64,000 nt of DNA from positions 62,001 through 126,000 of the forward strand of contig NZ_JAMDGY010000024.1 of assembly GCF_028656955.1 (NCBI RefSeq), given 5' to 3'. Below the pieces are notes generated by a model. The model saw nothing but the letters and a program-made list of their open reading frames with translations. It searched no databases and was not told the DNA's origin. The DNA comes from Pseudomonas fontis (lineage in GTDB: Bacteria > Pseudomonadota > Gammaproteobacteria > Pseudomonadales > Pseudomonadaceae). Positions 56,214-64,000 of this stretch are shown in pieces. Within the stretch, counting starts at the first letter, position 1. Each line of letters opens with the position of its first letter. A program made the translations under genes and the position numbers.

Positions 56214-57143
56214 ATGGCCACCCCCCTCCCATCAGACGCCAAGCCGTCTGCACCCAAGCGCCCCGTCTTGCGTCGCTGGTCGACCTGGCTCGCCGCCGCG
56301 GTCGTGATTGGCTATGGCGTATCGGTTGCCATGCACTGGGATGACCGTGGCCTGCTGTGGGTGAAGGAGCGCTTTCTGAGCCAGACCGAGCAGCGCGAGA
56401 GCATCTGGCTGCCAGCCTATGAAGTCGACATCGATGCCAAGCCCCTGACGGGCATGGAGAAGGATGAGGCTTCGGATCTGTCCTATAACCCGATCACCAA
56501 GACCCTGTTTGCAGTCATGGGCAAGCACCCGTTCCTGGCCGAGCTGACCCTGGACGGCGATGTGCTGCGCAAGCTGCCGCTCAATGGCTGGAGCAACCCT
56601 GAAGGCGTCGCGGTGTTGGCCGATGGGCGCATCGCGATTGTCGATGAACGCGACCACTCGCTAGTGATCGTCAGCGTCGACAAGGACACCCAGGCGCTGA
56701 ACATCGCCGACTTCCCGAGCTACGACCTAGGCCCGTCCGAAGACCAGAACAAGGCGTTCGAAGCCATTGCCTGGGACCCGCTGCGCCAGCGCCTGCTTCT
56801 CGGCGAAGAGCGCCCGCCGGCGCTGTTCAGCTGGAGCACGGATGGCCGCTCGGCGCTCACTGGTGAAAAACAGCCATTGCCAAGCGACGAACTGGACCTG
56901 CGTAACCTGTCGGCACTGGGCATCGACCCGCGCACCGGGCACATGCTGGTGCTGTCGGCCGATTCCAACATGCTCCTGGAAATCAACGAGCAGGGTGAGC
57001 AGGTCAGCTTCATGTCGCTGCAGGGCGGCTTCAACGGCCTGAAAAAACGCATCCCGCGTGCCGAAGGCGTAGCCATGGACGACCAGGGCACGCTGTACAT
57101 CGTCAGCGAGCCAAACCTGTTCTACCGCTTCAAGAAGCCCTGA
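56214..57143 (+). CDS. SdiA-regulated domain membrane-anchored protein, copy 1
   Basis: 309 residues: a Pro-rich cytoplasmic N-terminus (~17), one membrane helix (WLAAAVVIGYGVSVAMHW), then a periplasmic beta-propeller-like SdiA-regulated domain with repeated blades (ASDLSYNPITKTLFAV, NPEGVAVLADGRIAIVDER, LSALGIDPRTGHMLVLS, EGVAMDDQGTLYIVSEPNLFYRF). CAGGA supports ATG 56214. The next gene is a paralogue with the same plan. Function unknown. Confidence 0.82.
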   Translation: MATPLPSDAKPSAPKRPVLRRWSTWLAAAVVIGYGVSVAMHWDDRGLLWVKERFLSQTEQRESIWLPAYEVDIDAKPLTGMEKDEASDLSYNPITKTLFAVMGKHPFLAELTLDGDVLRKLPLNGWSNPEGVAVLADGRIAIVDERDHSLVIVSVDKDTQALNIADFPSYDLGPSEDQNKAFEAIAWDPLRQRLLLGEERPPALFSWSTDGRSALTGEKQPLPSDELDLRNLSALGIDPRTGHMLVLSADSNMLLEINEQGEQVSFMSLQGGFNGLKKRIPRAEGVAMDDQGTLYIVSEPNLFYRFKKP

Positions 57144-57224
57144 TACCGTTCGGCGTAGTGGCATTAAGCTTCACTTCAGTTGCGTATGCTTAGATGCAGA
57201 CTGGTCCCCGTTGAGTCTCATCAA

Positions 57225-58127
57225 ATGCGCCGCTACGTCCGCCTCCCCCTGATTGCCCTGATCGTCAGTTTGCTGGCTGTGCTCCTGTTGGGGTTGGCGG
57301 GGCAACACTATCGCCTGTTCGAGCGCGGCTGGTTCAACTTCAAGACTTACATGCAGCCGGCCGAAGACGGCATTGGCCTGAATCATTATCGTGCGGTCAT
57401 CGAAGCCCAGCCGATAGAAGGGCTCGCGGCCGATATCTCTGCGCTGACCTACGACCCGGACCGCAAGACCCTGTTCACCGTGACCAACAAGAGCCCCGAG
57501 CTGATCGAGCTGTCGCTCGATGGGCGCATTCTGCGCCGGGTGCCGCTGACCGGGTTTGGGGATCCGGAGGCGGTCGAGTACATCAGCCATGGCAGTTATG
57601 TGATCACCGATGAGCGTCAGCAGCGGTTGATCCGTGTGCGCCTGAACGATGACACCTTGTTTCTTGATGCCAAGGATGCCGAGCAGCTGTCTCTGGGCAT
57701 TGGCCTCAATGGCAACAAGGGTTTCGAGGGGTTGGCCTATGACGCGGCGGGCAAGCGCCTGTTCGTCGCCAAGGAGCGCGACCCGATGCTGATCTACGAG
57801 GTGCAGGGCTTCCCCCATGACGACCCGCAGCAGCCGTATGCGGTGCATGTGGTGCAGAACCGCAAGCGTGATGCGCGCTTGTTTGTACGGGATTTGTCGA
57901 GTTTGCAGTTCGATGAGCGCAGCGGGCATTTGCTGGCGTTGTCGGATGAGTCGCAGTTGGTGCTGGAGCTGGACGTGAAGGGCAAGCCGCTGAGCAGCCT
58001 GTCGCTGCGCAAGGGGTTCCAGGGGCTGAGCAAGAGTGTGCCGCAGGCGGAAGGGATTGCGATGGATGATGCCGGTGTGCTGTATGTGGTGAGTGAGCCG
58101 AACCTGTTTTATGTGTTCAAACGTTAG
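57225..58127 (+). CDS. SdiA-regulated domain membrane-anchored protein, copy 2
   Basis: 300 residues, with a basic N-terminus (MRRYVRLP), a helix LIALIVSLLAVLLLGLAG and the same propeller domain. It ends EGIAMDDAGVLYVVSEPNLFYVFKR, nearly the same end as copy 1, so the pair arose by tandem duplication. Upstream in-frame starts (ATG 57186, TTG 57180) exist; no strong Shine-Dalgarno decides. The stop is followed at once by a truncated REP arm. Confidence 0.8.
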   Translation: MRRYVRLPLIALIVSLLAVLLLGLAGQHYRLFERGWFNFKTYMQPAEDGIGLNHYRAVIEAQPIEGLAADISALTYDPDRKTLFTVTNKSPELIELSLDGRILRRVPLTGFGDPEAVEYISHGSYVITDERQQRLIRVRLNDDTLFLDAKDAEQLSLGIGLNGNKGFEGLAYDAAGKRLFVAKERDPMLIYEVQGFPHDDPQQPYAVHVVQNRKRDARLFVRDLSSLQFDERSGHLLALSDESQLVLELDVKGKPLSSLSLRKGFQGLSKSVPQAEGIAMDDAGVLYVVSEPNLFYVFKR

Positions 58128-58189
58128 GGCCGGCTCCCACAGAGTCAATGTTGCTGCTGAAACCTGTGGGAGCTGGCCTTGCCAGCGAT
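58128..58189. repeat. REP pair with truncated first arm
   Basis: The first arm keeps only GGCCGGCTCCCACA (58128-58141), starting directly at the base after the preceding stop codon. The second, TGTGGGAGCTGGCCTTGCCAGCGAT (58165-58189), is complete. Lies between convergent genes. Confidence 0.85.
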
Positions 58190-58214
58190 GGGCCGCACAG
58201 CGGCCCCAAAGGCC

Positions 58215-58886
58215 TTAAGCCTTGAGCGTCTTCACACCCTCAGCCGTGCCCAGCAGCAGCAAGTCCGCCGGACGCGCGGCAAACAGCCCATTGGTTACCA
58301 CGCCGACGATTGCATTGATCTGCGCTTCCAGCTCCACCGGGTTGCTGATCTGCAGGTTGAACACATCCAGGATGATGTTGCCGTTGTCGGTCAGCACACC
58401 TTCGCGGTACACCGGGTCGCCGCCCAGTTTCACCAGTTGGCGCGCCACGTGGCTGCGCGCCATCGGGATCACTTCGACCGGCAGCGGGAATGCGCCCAGC
58501 ACCGGCACCAGCTTGCTGCCGTCGGCGATGCAGATGAAGGTCTTGGCCACGGCCGCGACGATCTTCTCGCGGGTCAGGGCCGCGCCGCCGCCCTTGATCA
58601 GGTTCAGGTGCTCATCGCTTTCATCAGCGCCGTCTACATAGAACTCCAGGTCGCTGACGGTGTTCAGCTCATACACCGGAATACCGTGGCCTTTTAGGCG
58701 CGCGGCGGTGGCTTCGGAGCTGGCAACGGCGCCGTCGAAGGCGGTCTTGTGCTCGGCCAGGGCGTCGATGAAGCAGTTGGCAGTCGAGCCGGTGCCGACG
58801 CCGACGACGCTCTTGGCGTCCAGCTTGGGCAGAATGAAGTCGACCGCTGCCTGGGCGACGGCTTGTTTGAGTTGGTCCTGGGTCAT
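58215..58886 (-). CDS. rpiA: Ribose-5-phosphate isomerase A
   Basis: 223 residues. Interconverts ribose-5-phosphate and ribulose-5-phosphate in the pentose phosphate pathway. Conserved blocks: [15 protein letters not shown] (~27-41), the catalytic region [26 protein letters not shown] (catalytic Asp and Glu) and the C-terminal [18 protein letters not shown]. The start at 58886 gives family length; a longer frame runs across the divergent ilvA promoter. Confidence 0.96.
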   Translation of the reverse strand: MTQDQLKQAVAQAAVDFILPKLDAKSVVGVGTGSTANCFIDALAEHKTAFDGAVASSEATAARLKGHGIPVYELNTVSDLEFYVDGADESDEHLNLIKGGGAALTREKIVAAVAKTFICIADGSKLVPVLGAFPLPVEVIPMARSHVARQLVKLGGDPVYREGVLTDNGNIILDVFNLQISNPVELEAQINAIVGVVTNGLFAARPADLLLLGTAEGVKTLKA

Positions 58887-58925
58887 GCGGGCTCCGAAGC
58901 GGGGAGGAGTATCGTGAAGGCGCGT

Positions 58926-58931
58926 AGTATA
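58926..58931 (-). promoter_or_regulatory. -10 of the rpiA promoter
   Basis: TATACT on the minus strand, placing transcription start near 58919 and leaving a leader of ~33 bases before rpiA. The -35 is weak. The ilvA promoter must lie in 58930-59010; TAGACT (58980-58985) is a candidate -10. Confidence 0.45.
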
Positions 58932-59022
58932 GCGGCTAAAACCGCAGACTTGCTGTGGTCGCCCGACAGGGCGCTGGGGTAGACTCCAAGGCCCCGCCCA
59001 GCCGCCCAGTGATGCGTTCCCG

Positions 59023-60537
59023 ATGCTCGAACAGTACGTCAAGAAGATCCTCACCTCGCGCGTTTACGACATCGCCGTGGAAACCCCGCTGCAACCTGCC
59101 GGCCAACTAAGCAAGCGCCTGAACAACCACGTGCTGCTCAAGCGTGAAGACCTGCAACCGGTGTTCTCCTTCAAGATTCGCGGCGCGTACAACAAGATGG
59201 CGCAGCTGAGCGCCGAGGAACTGGCCCGTGGCGTGGTTACCGCATCGGCCGGCAACCATGCCCAGGGTGTAGCCCTGGCAGCGCGGGAACTGGGGATCAA
59301 GGCAACCATCGTGATGCCCAAGACCACCCCGGAAATCAAGATCGAAGGCGTGCGTTCGCGCGGCGGCAAAGTCGTCCTGCATGGCGACTCGTTCCCCGAG
59401 GCGCTGGCATATTCGCTCAAGCTGGTCGACGAAAAGGGCTTCGTCTATATCCACCCCTATGATGACCCGCACACCATCGCCGGGCAGGGCACCGTGGCGA
59501 TGGAAATCCTCCGTCAGCACCCCGGCCAACTGGACGCGATCTTCGTGCCGGTCGGTGGCGGCGGGCTGATCGCCGGCATCGCCGCCTACGTCAAATACCT
59601 GCGTCCGGACGTCAAGGTGATCGGCGTCGAGCCGGATGACTCCAACTGCCTGCAAGCGGCCATGGCCGCCGGCGAGCGCGTGGTGCTGGCGCAGGTCGGG
59701 CTGTTTGCCGATGGCGTGGCGGTGGCGCAGATCGGCCAGCACACCTTCGATATCTGCAAGGACTACGTCGACGAGGTGATCACCGTCAGCACTGACGAGA
59801 TCTGCGCGGCGATCAAGGACATCTACGACGACACCCGCTCGATCACCGAGCCGGCCGGCGCGCTGGGCGTGGCCGGGATCAAGAAGTACGTCGAGTTGCG
59901 CGGCGTCAGCGGCCAGACCCTGGTGGCCATCGATTCGGGCGCCAACGTCAACTTCGACCGCCTGCGCCATGTGGCCGAGCGCGCCGAGCTGGGCGAAGGG
60001 CGCGAAGCGATCATCGCCGTGACCATCCCCGAGCGGCCGGGCAGCTTCAAGGCCTTCTGCGAGGCCATCGGCAAGCGCCAGATCACCGAATTCAACTACC
60101 GCTACCACGCCGATGGCGAGGCGCACATCTTCGTCGGCGTGCAGACCCATCCCGAGACCGACCCGCGCAGCGCGCTGGTGCAGCACCTCAGCGAGCAGGG
60201 CTTCCCGGTGCTCGACCTGACCGACAACGAACTGGCCAAGCTGCATATCCGCCACATGGTCGGCGGCCATGCGGCGCGGGTCAGTGACGAGCTGGTGCTG
60301 CGCTTCGAGTTCCCCGAGCGGCCGGGGGCTTTGTTCAACTTCCTCAACAAGCTGGGCGGGCGCTGGAACATCTCGATGTTCCACTACCGCAACCATGGTG
60401 CGGCCGACGGTCGCGTGGTGGCGGGCTTGCAGGTGCCGGATGATGAGCGCCATCTGGTACCGGATGCGCTGGCGAAAATCGGCTACCCGTATTGGGACGA
60501 AACCGACAACCCGGCGTACCGGCTATTCCTGGGCTGA
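59023..60537 (+). CDS. ilvA: Threonine ammonia-lyase, biosynthetic (IlvA)
   Basis: 504-residue PLP enzyme making 2-oxobutanoate from threonine, the first step toward isoleucine. The PLP Lys is residue 51 in [12 protein letters not shown]; the Gly-rich phosphate loop is [12 protein letters not shown]. Two C-terminal ACT-like repeats ([20 protein letters not shown] and [20 protein letters not shown]) mark the long, isoleucine-feedback-regulated form rather than the catabolic TdcB. Divergent from rpiA. Confidence 0.96.
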   Translation: MLEQYVKKILTSRVYDIAVETPLQPAGQLSKRLNNHVLLKREDLQPVFSFKIRGAYNKMAQLSAEELARGVVTASAGNHAQGVALAARELGIKATIVMPKTTPEIKIEGVRSRGGKVVLHGDSFPEALAYSLKLVDEKGFVYIHPYDDPHTIAGQGTVAMEILRQHPGQLDAIFVPVGGGGLIAGIAAYVKYLRPDVKVIGVEPDDSNCLQAAMAAGERVVLAQVGLFADGVAVAQIGQHTFDICKDYVDEVITVSTDEICAAIKDIYDDTRSITEPAGALGVAGIKKYVELRGVSGQTLVAIDSGANVNFDRLRHVAERAELGEGREAIIAVTIPERPGSFKAFCEAIGKRQITEFNYRYHADGEAHIFVGVQTHPETDPRSALVQHLSEQGFPVLDLTDNELAKLHIRHMVGGHAARVSDELVLRFEFPERPGALFNFLNKLGGRWNISMFHYRNHGAADGRVVAGLQVPDDERHLVPDALAKIGYPYWDETDNPAYRLFLG

Positions 60538-60577
60538 ACGGCTACGCTGAGAACGAACGCCTGAGGATAACAACGAC

Positions 60578-61006
60578 ATGGAATTGCTGACCACCCTGAA
60601 AACCGTGCACGTGCTGGCGACGGTGTTGCTGCTGGGCAGCGCACTGGGCCTGGCGATCTGGACCTGGCTGGCGCGGCGCAAGGGCGATGCCACGGCGCAC
60701 ACGCGGCTGATGAAGCGGCCGCTGGTGTTTGTCTGGCTGTTGATGGGCATCTGCCTGCTGAGCATGCCGTTCAGCGGCTGGTGGCTGGTGCACCTGATCG
60801 GCTGGCCACTGGGGCAGACCTGGGTGCTGGGTTCCAGCATCCTTTATACCCTGGGGGCTTTTTGCTGGTTCTGGCTGCTGGCGCGGGTCAATCGCCTGCG
60901 CACCGCGCCGACGCTGGGCAACCCGAAGTTCACCCTGGCGTTGGCGCTGTTCAGCGGGGTGTGCTTTATCGCGATTGCCGGCTTGATGGGTGCCAAACCG
61001 GTGTGA
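60578..61006 (+). CDS. DUF2269 integral membrane protein
   Basis: 142 residues with four predicted transmembrane helices (VHVLATVLLLGSALGLAIW, LVFVWLLMGICLLSMPFSGWWLV, VLGSSILYTLGAFCWFWLL, FTLALALFSGVCFIAIAGLMG). The His in the first helix (TLKTVHVLATVLLLG) is typical of the DUF2269 family. GAGGATAAC precedes the ATG. Function unknown. 40 bases after ilvA, possibly co-transcribed. Confidence 0.85.
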   Translation: MELLTTLKTVHVLATVLLLGSALGLAIWTWLARRKGDATAHTRLMKRPLVFVWLLMGICLLSMPFSGWWLVHLIGWPLGQTWVLGSSILYTLGAFCWFWLLARVNRLRTAPTLGNPKFTLALALFSGVCFIAIAGLMGAKPV

Positions 61007-61008
61007 CG

Positions 61009-61072
61009 TGGGCTCCCGCAGAGACACCGGGATCAACCCCGATCTCCTGTGGGAGCCGGCCTTGCCGGCGAT
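61009..61072. repeat. REP pair with degenerate first arm
   Basis: The first arm is reduced to TGGGCTCCCGCA (61009-61020). The second, TGTGGGAGCCGGCCTTGCCGGCGAT (61048-61072), is complete. Between convergent DUF2269 and HAD genes, adjoining a stop codon as in the copy at 58128. Confidence 0.85.
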
Positions 61073-61083
61073 AGGCCAACACC

Positions 61084-61740
61084 TCAATCGCGCAGGCTGA
61101 TCACCGGCCAGCCGCGTTTCTCGGCTTCGGCGCGCAGGTTCGGGTCCGGGTCGACCGCCACCGGGTTGGCCACCTGCTCCAGCAGCGGCAGGTCATTCAT
61201 CGAGTCGCTATAGAAGAAGCTGCCTTCCAGGTTGAAGCCGTTCTCTTCCAGCCAACGGTTCAGGCGCGTCACCTTGCCTTCACGGAAGCACGGTATATCG
61301 GTACTGCGCCCGGTATAACGGCCATCCACCAGCTCACACTCGGTCGCCAGCAGGGTTTCGACGTCCAGGCGCTTGGCAATCGGTGCGGTGATGAAGCGGT
61401 TGGTCGCGGTGATGATCACCAGCTTGTCGCCAGCATCACGATGCTGCTTCAACAGGGTCAGGGCCTTGGGCAGGATGATCGGCTCGACGCAGTCGCGCAT
61501 GAACTCGCGATGCCATTCGTCGAGTTGGGCCATCTCGGTGCTGGCGAGGATCTCCAGGCTGAAGTTCAGGTAGGCCGCCAGGTCCAGCTTGCCGGCCAGG
61601 TAATCCTGATAGAACGCGTCATTGCGGTTCTGGTACTCGACCGGGTCGAGGATGCCGCGGGCACACAGGTAGTCGCCCCAGGCATGGTCGCTGTCGCCGC
61701 CGAGGAGGGTATTGTCCAGATCGAATAAAGCCAGGCGCAT
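61084..61740 (-). CDS. HAD-IB family phosphatase (SerB-like)
   Basis: 218 residues. HAD motif I is [13 protein letters not shown] at the N-terminus, motif [10 protein letters not shown], motif III the Lys in KVTRLNRWL, and motif [13 protein letters not shown]. This is the class I (IB) layout of phosphoserine phosphatases and histidinol-phosphate phosphatases. Its substrate cannot be told from sequence; the neighbouring amino-acid genes do not decide it. ATG 61740 puts motif I at the extreme N-terminus; MRVTS, five codons upstream, is an alternative start. Confidence 0.88.
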   Translation of the reverse strand: MRLALFDLDNTLLGGDSDHAWGDYLCARGILDPVEYQNRNDAFYQDYLAGKLDLAAYLNFSLEILASTEMAQLDEWHREFMRDCVEPIILPKALTLLKQHRDAGDKLVIITATNRFITAPIAKRLDVETLLATECELVDGRYTGRSTDIPCFREGKVTRLNRWLEENGFNLEGSFFYSDSMNDLPLLEQVANPVAVDPDPNLRAEAEKRGWPVISLRD

Positions 61741-61880
61741 TGAAGTCACTCGCATAACATCTGAAAAGGCCCACAGAATACGGACTTTTAACATCGGTGC
61801 ACATAAGGTCGGCCGGCGCGTTGCTGGCGTTGCAAGCTTTGTGGAACAATGCGACGACATGCGTTTGCGAGGTTGCTGCC

Positions 61881-62360
61881 GTGATCGACCCCGATGGTTT
61901 TCGCCCCAATGTCGGGATCATTCTGACGAATGATGCCGGGCAGGTGCTATGGGCTCGGCGTATCAACCAGGATGCCTGGCAATTTCCCCAGGGCGGAATC
62001 AACCCCGAGGAAACGCCAGAAGACGCCCTGTATCGCGAGCTGAACGAAGAAGTAGGCCTGGAGCGGCAGGATGTTGAAATTCTTGCCTGCACCCGTGGCT
62101 GGTTGCGTTATCGTTTACCCCAACGTCTGGTCCGTACCCACAGCCAACCGCTGTGCATCGGCCAGAAACAGAAGTGGTTCCTGCTGCGCCTGGTCTCCAA
62201 CGAGCAGCGGGTGCGCATGGACCTGACCGGCAAACCGGAGTTCGACGGCTGGCGCTGGGTCAGCTATTGGTATCCGCTGGGCCAGGTGGTGACATTCAAG
62301 CGCGAGGTTTACCGCCGCGCTCTCAAAGAGCTTGCCCCGCGCCTGCTGGCGCGCGACTGA
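61881..62360 (+). CDS. rppH: RNA 5'-pyrophosphohydrolase
   Basis: 159 residues. Removes pyrophosphate from mRNA 5' ends and so starts RNase E-dependent decay. The Nudix box [23 protein letters not shown] is complete (GX5EX7REUXEEXGU). Start GTG 61881 gives the conserved [15 protein letters not shown]; a GAGG lies about nine bases upstream. Followed by ptsP after 22 bases, the usual order in gammaproteobacteria. Confidence 0.95.
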   Translation: MIDPDGFRPNVGIILTNDAGQVLWARRINQDAWQFPQGGINPEETPEDALYRELNEEVGLERQDVEILACTRGWLRYRLPQRLVRTHSQPLCIGQKQKWFLLRLVSNEQRVRMDLTGKPEFDGWRWVSYWYPLGQVVTFKREVYRRALKELAPRLLARD

Positions 62361-62382
62361 CGACGGAGTTCGACCCCGAGCC

Positions 62383-64000
62383 ATGCTCAATACGCTGCGC
62401 AAGATCGTCCAGGAAGTTAACTCCGCCAAGGATCTCAAGACGGCGTTGGGGATCATTGTCTTGCGCGTCAAAGAGGCCATGGGCAGCCAGGTCTGTTCGG
62501 TCTACCTGCTCGACCCGGAAAGCAACCGCTTCGTATTGATGGCCACCGAGGGCCTGAACAAGCGCTCCATCGGCAAGGTCAGCATGGCGCCCAACGAAGG
62601 CCTGGTCGGCCTGGTGGGCACCCGGGAAGAGCCGCTGAACCTGGAACACGCCGCCGACCACCCGCGCTACCGCTACTTTGCCGAAACCGGCGAGGAGCGT
62701 TTCGCCTCCTTCCTCGGCGCCCCGATCATTCACCACCGCCGCGTCGTCGGCGTGTTGGTCATCCAGCAAAAAGAACGTCGGCAGTTCGACGAAGGCGAAG
62801 AAGCCTTCCTGGTCACCATGAGTGCGCAGCTGGCCGGGGTTATCGCCCATGCCGAGGCCACCGGCTCGATTCGCGGCCTGGGCCGCCAGGGCAAGGGCAT
62901 CCAGGAAGCCAAGTTCGTCGGTGTACCGGGCTCGCCGGGCGCTGCGGTGGGCAAGGCGGTGGTCATGCTGCCGCCGGCCGACCTGGACGTGGTGCCGGAC
63001 AAGACCATCAGCGATGTCGACGCCGAGCTGCAACTGTTCAATACCGCTTTGGAAGGGGTGCGCAGCGACATGCGCACCTTGTCGGACAAGCTGGCCACGC
63101 AACTGCGCCCGGAAGAGCGCGCACTGTTCGACGTGTACCTGATGATGCTCGACGACGCTGCCCTGGGCGGTGAAGTGGCCGAGGTGATCAAGACCGGCCA
63201 GTGGGCCCAGGGTGCCTTGCGCCAGGTGGTCGGCGAGCACGTCAACCGTTTTGAACTGATGGACGACGCCTACCTGCGCGAGCGTGCTTCCGACGTCAAG
63301 GACCTCGGCCGGCGTCTGCTGGCCTACCTGCAGGAAGAGCGTCAGCAGTCCCTGGTCTACCCCGACAACACCATCCTGATCAGCGAAGAGCTGACCCCGG
63401 CCATGCTCGGCGAAGTGCCGGAAGGCAAACTGGTGGGGCTGGTCTCGGTACTCGGTTCGGGCAACTCGCACGTCGCGATCCTGGCTCGCGCCATGGGCAT
63501 CCCGACGGTGATGGGCCTGGTCGACCTGCCGTACTCGAAGGTCGACGGCATCGGCATGATCGTCGATGGCTACAAGGGCGAGGTCTACACCAACCCCAGC
63601 GACGTGTTGTGCAAGCAGTACGCCGAGGTGGTCGAAGAGGAGCGCCAACTGGCCCAGGGCCTCGATGCGCTGCGCGAGCTGCCGTGCATTACCCCGGACG
63701 GCCACCGCATGCCGTTGTGGGTGAACACCGGCCTGCTGGCCGATGTGGCGCGTGCGCAGCAGCGCGGCGCCGAGGGTGTCGGCCTGTACCGCACCGAAGT
63801 CCCGTTCATGATCAACCAACGCTTCCCGAGCGAGAAGGAGCAGTTGGCGATCTACCGCGAGCAGTTGGCGGCGTTCCATCCCTTGCCGGTGACCATGCGC
63901 AGCCTGGACATCGGTGGCGACAAGTCCTTGTCGTACTTTCCGATCAAGGAAGACAACCCGTTCCTCGGCTGGCGCGGTATCCGCGTGACCCTCGACCACC
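62383..64000 (+). CDS. ptsP: Phosphoenolpyruvate-protein phosphotransferase PtsP (EI-Ntr), 5' part
   Basis: First enzyme of the nitrogen phosphotransferase system, passing phosphate from PEP to NPr (PtsO) and EIIA-Ntr (PtsN). The window holds 539 codons of an enzyme normally ~759 residues, and the frame is open to the right edge. An N-terminal GAF domain (~15-155: VCSVYLLDPESNRFVLMATEGL, NEGLVGLVG) senses nitrogen state. The EI domain follows, with phospho-His363 in GSGNSHVAILARAMGIPTVMG, and the PEP-binding barrel begins (LYRTEVPFMI, RSLDIGGDKSL). No break is seen. Confidence 0.96.
   Translation, partial: MLNTLRKIVQEVNSAKDLKTALGIIVLRVKEAMGSQVCSVYLLDPESNRFVLMATEGLNKRSIGKVSMAPNEGLVGLVGTREEPLNLEHAADHPRYRYFAETGEERFASFLGAPIIHHRRVVGVLVIQQKERRQFDEGEEAFLVTMSAQLAGVIAHAEATGSIRGLGRQGKGIQEAKFVGVPGSPGAAVGKAVVMLPPADLDVVPDKTISDVDAELQLFNTALEGVRSDMRTLSDKLATQLRPEERALFDVYLMMLDDAALGGEVAEVIKTGQWAQGALRQVVGEHVNRFELMDDAYLRERASDVKDLGRRLLAYLQEERQQSLVYPDNTILISEELTPAMLGEVPEGKLVGLVSVLGSGNSHVAILARAMGIPTVMGLVDLPYSKVDGIGMIVDGYKGEVYTNPSDVLCKQYAEVVEEERQLAQGLDALRELPCITPDGHRMPLWVNTGLLADVARAQQRGAEGVGLYRTEVPFMINQRFPSEKEQLAIYREQLAAFHPLPVTMRSLDIGGDKSLSYFPIKEDNPFLGWRGIRVTLDH

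Overview
The window is a stretch of Pseudomonas core chromosome, most likely from the P. putida group. This rests on high GC, the gene order (trxA-rho-ubiD; pepP-ubiH-ubiI; gcvT-gcvH-gcvP; argE-argA; the spu polyamine cluster; serA beside a D-2-hydroxyglutarate dehydrogenase; rpiA/ilvA; rppH-ptsP) and about ten copies of a REP palindrome whose core arm reads TGTGGGAGCCGGCCTTGCC. I see no rRNA, tRNA, CRISPR array, insertion sequence, integrase or prophage gene. No gene-free stretch exceeds 300 bases.

Layout. 1-7.4 kb: thioredoxin, Rho, UbiD with a [2Fe-2S] flavin/NAD reductase, ChaC, a TonB-domain protein and a quinone oxidoreductase. 7.6-12.8 kb: a FliL-like protein converging on a three-gene exporter (HlyD adaptor, double-ABC/permease fusion, second permease). 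12.9-15.2 kb: EVE protein, a 47-codon membrane ORF, 5-formyl-THF cyclo-ligase, 6S RNA, ZapA and a ZapB-like coiled coil. 15.3-19.7 kb: YgfB/YecA protein, PepP, UbiH, UbiI. 19.8-27.1 kb: iron(III) binding protein and permease (no ATPase gene), then the glycine cleavage genes gcvT-gcvH-gcvP. 27.2-34.5 kb: DUF2388 protein, an orphan GspE-type ATPase, an ACT-like protein divergent from an Lrp regulator, a CYTH-CHAD protein, argE and argA.

34.6-45 kb is the polyamine block. The gamma-glutamylpolyamine synthetase spuI is divergent from a shrunken spuA remnant, spuB, spuC, two binding proteins (spuD, spuE) and the transporter spuFGH. Together these import putrescine/spermidine and degrade them through gamma-glutamylated or transaminated intermediates. 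45-52.5 kb: a penicillin-acylase-family protein (HacB type), a thioredoxin-fold protein, a serine hydrolase, DUF2059, a 2OG-Fe(II) oxygenase, a DUF523/TudS protein, a shortened solute-binding protein and a DUF4399 protein. 52.5-64 kb: serA divergent from D-2-hydroxyglutarate dehydrogenase, an FAH-family protein, two tandem SdiA-regulated-type proteins, rpiA divergent from ilvA, a DUF2269 membrane protein, a HAD phosphatase, rppH and the start of ptsP (cut by the window end).

No obviously new multi-gene system is visible. The items most worth checking are regulatory or decay signals: a short ORF ending in two Arg codons ahead of argA; a spuA gene that keeps both ends but lacks its catalytic middle; a REP pair translated inside an ABC-transporter gene; strong hairpins between gcvH and gcvP and around spuD; and a symmetric -10 element between serA and its partner dehydrogenase.
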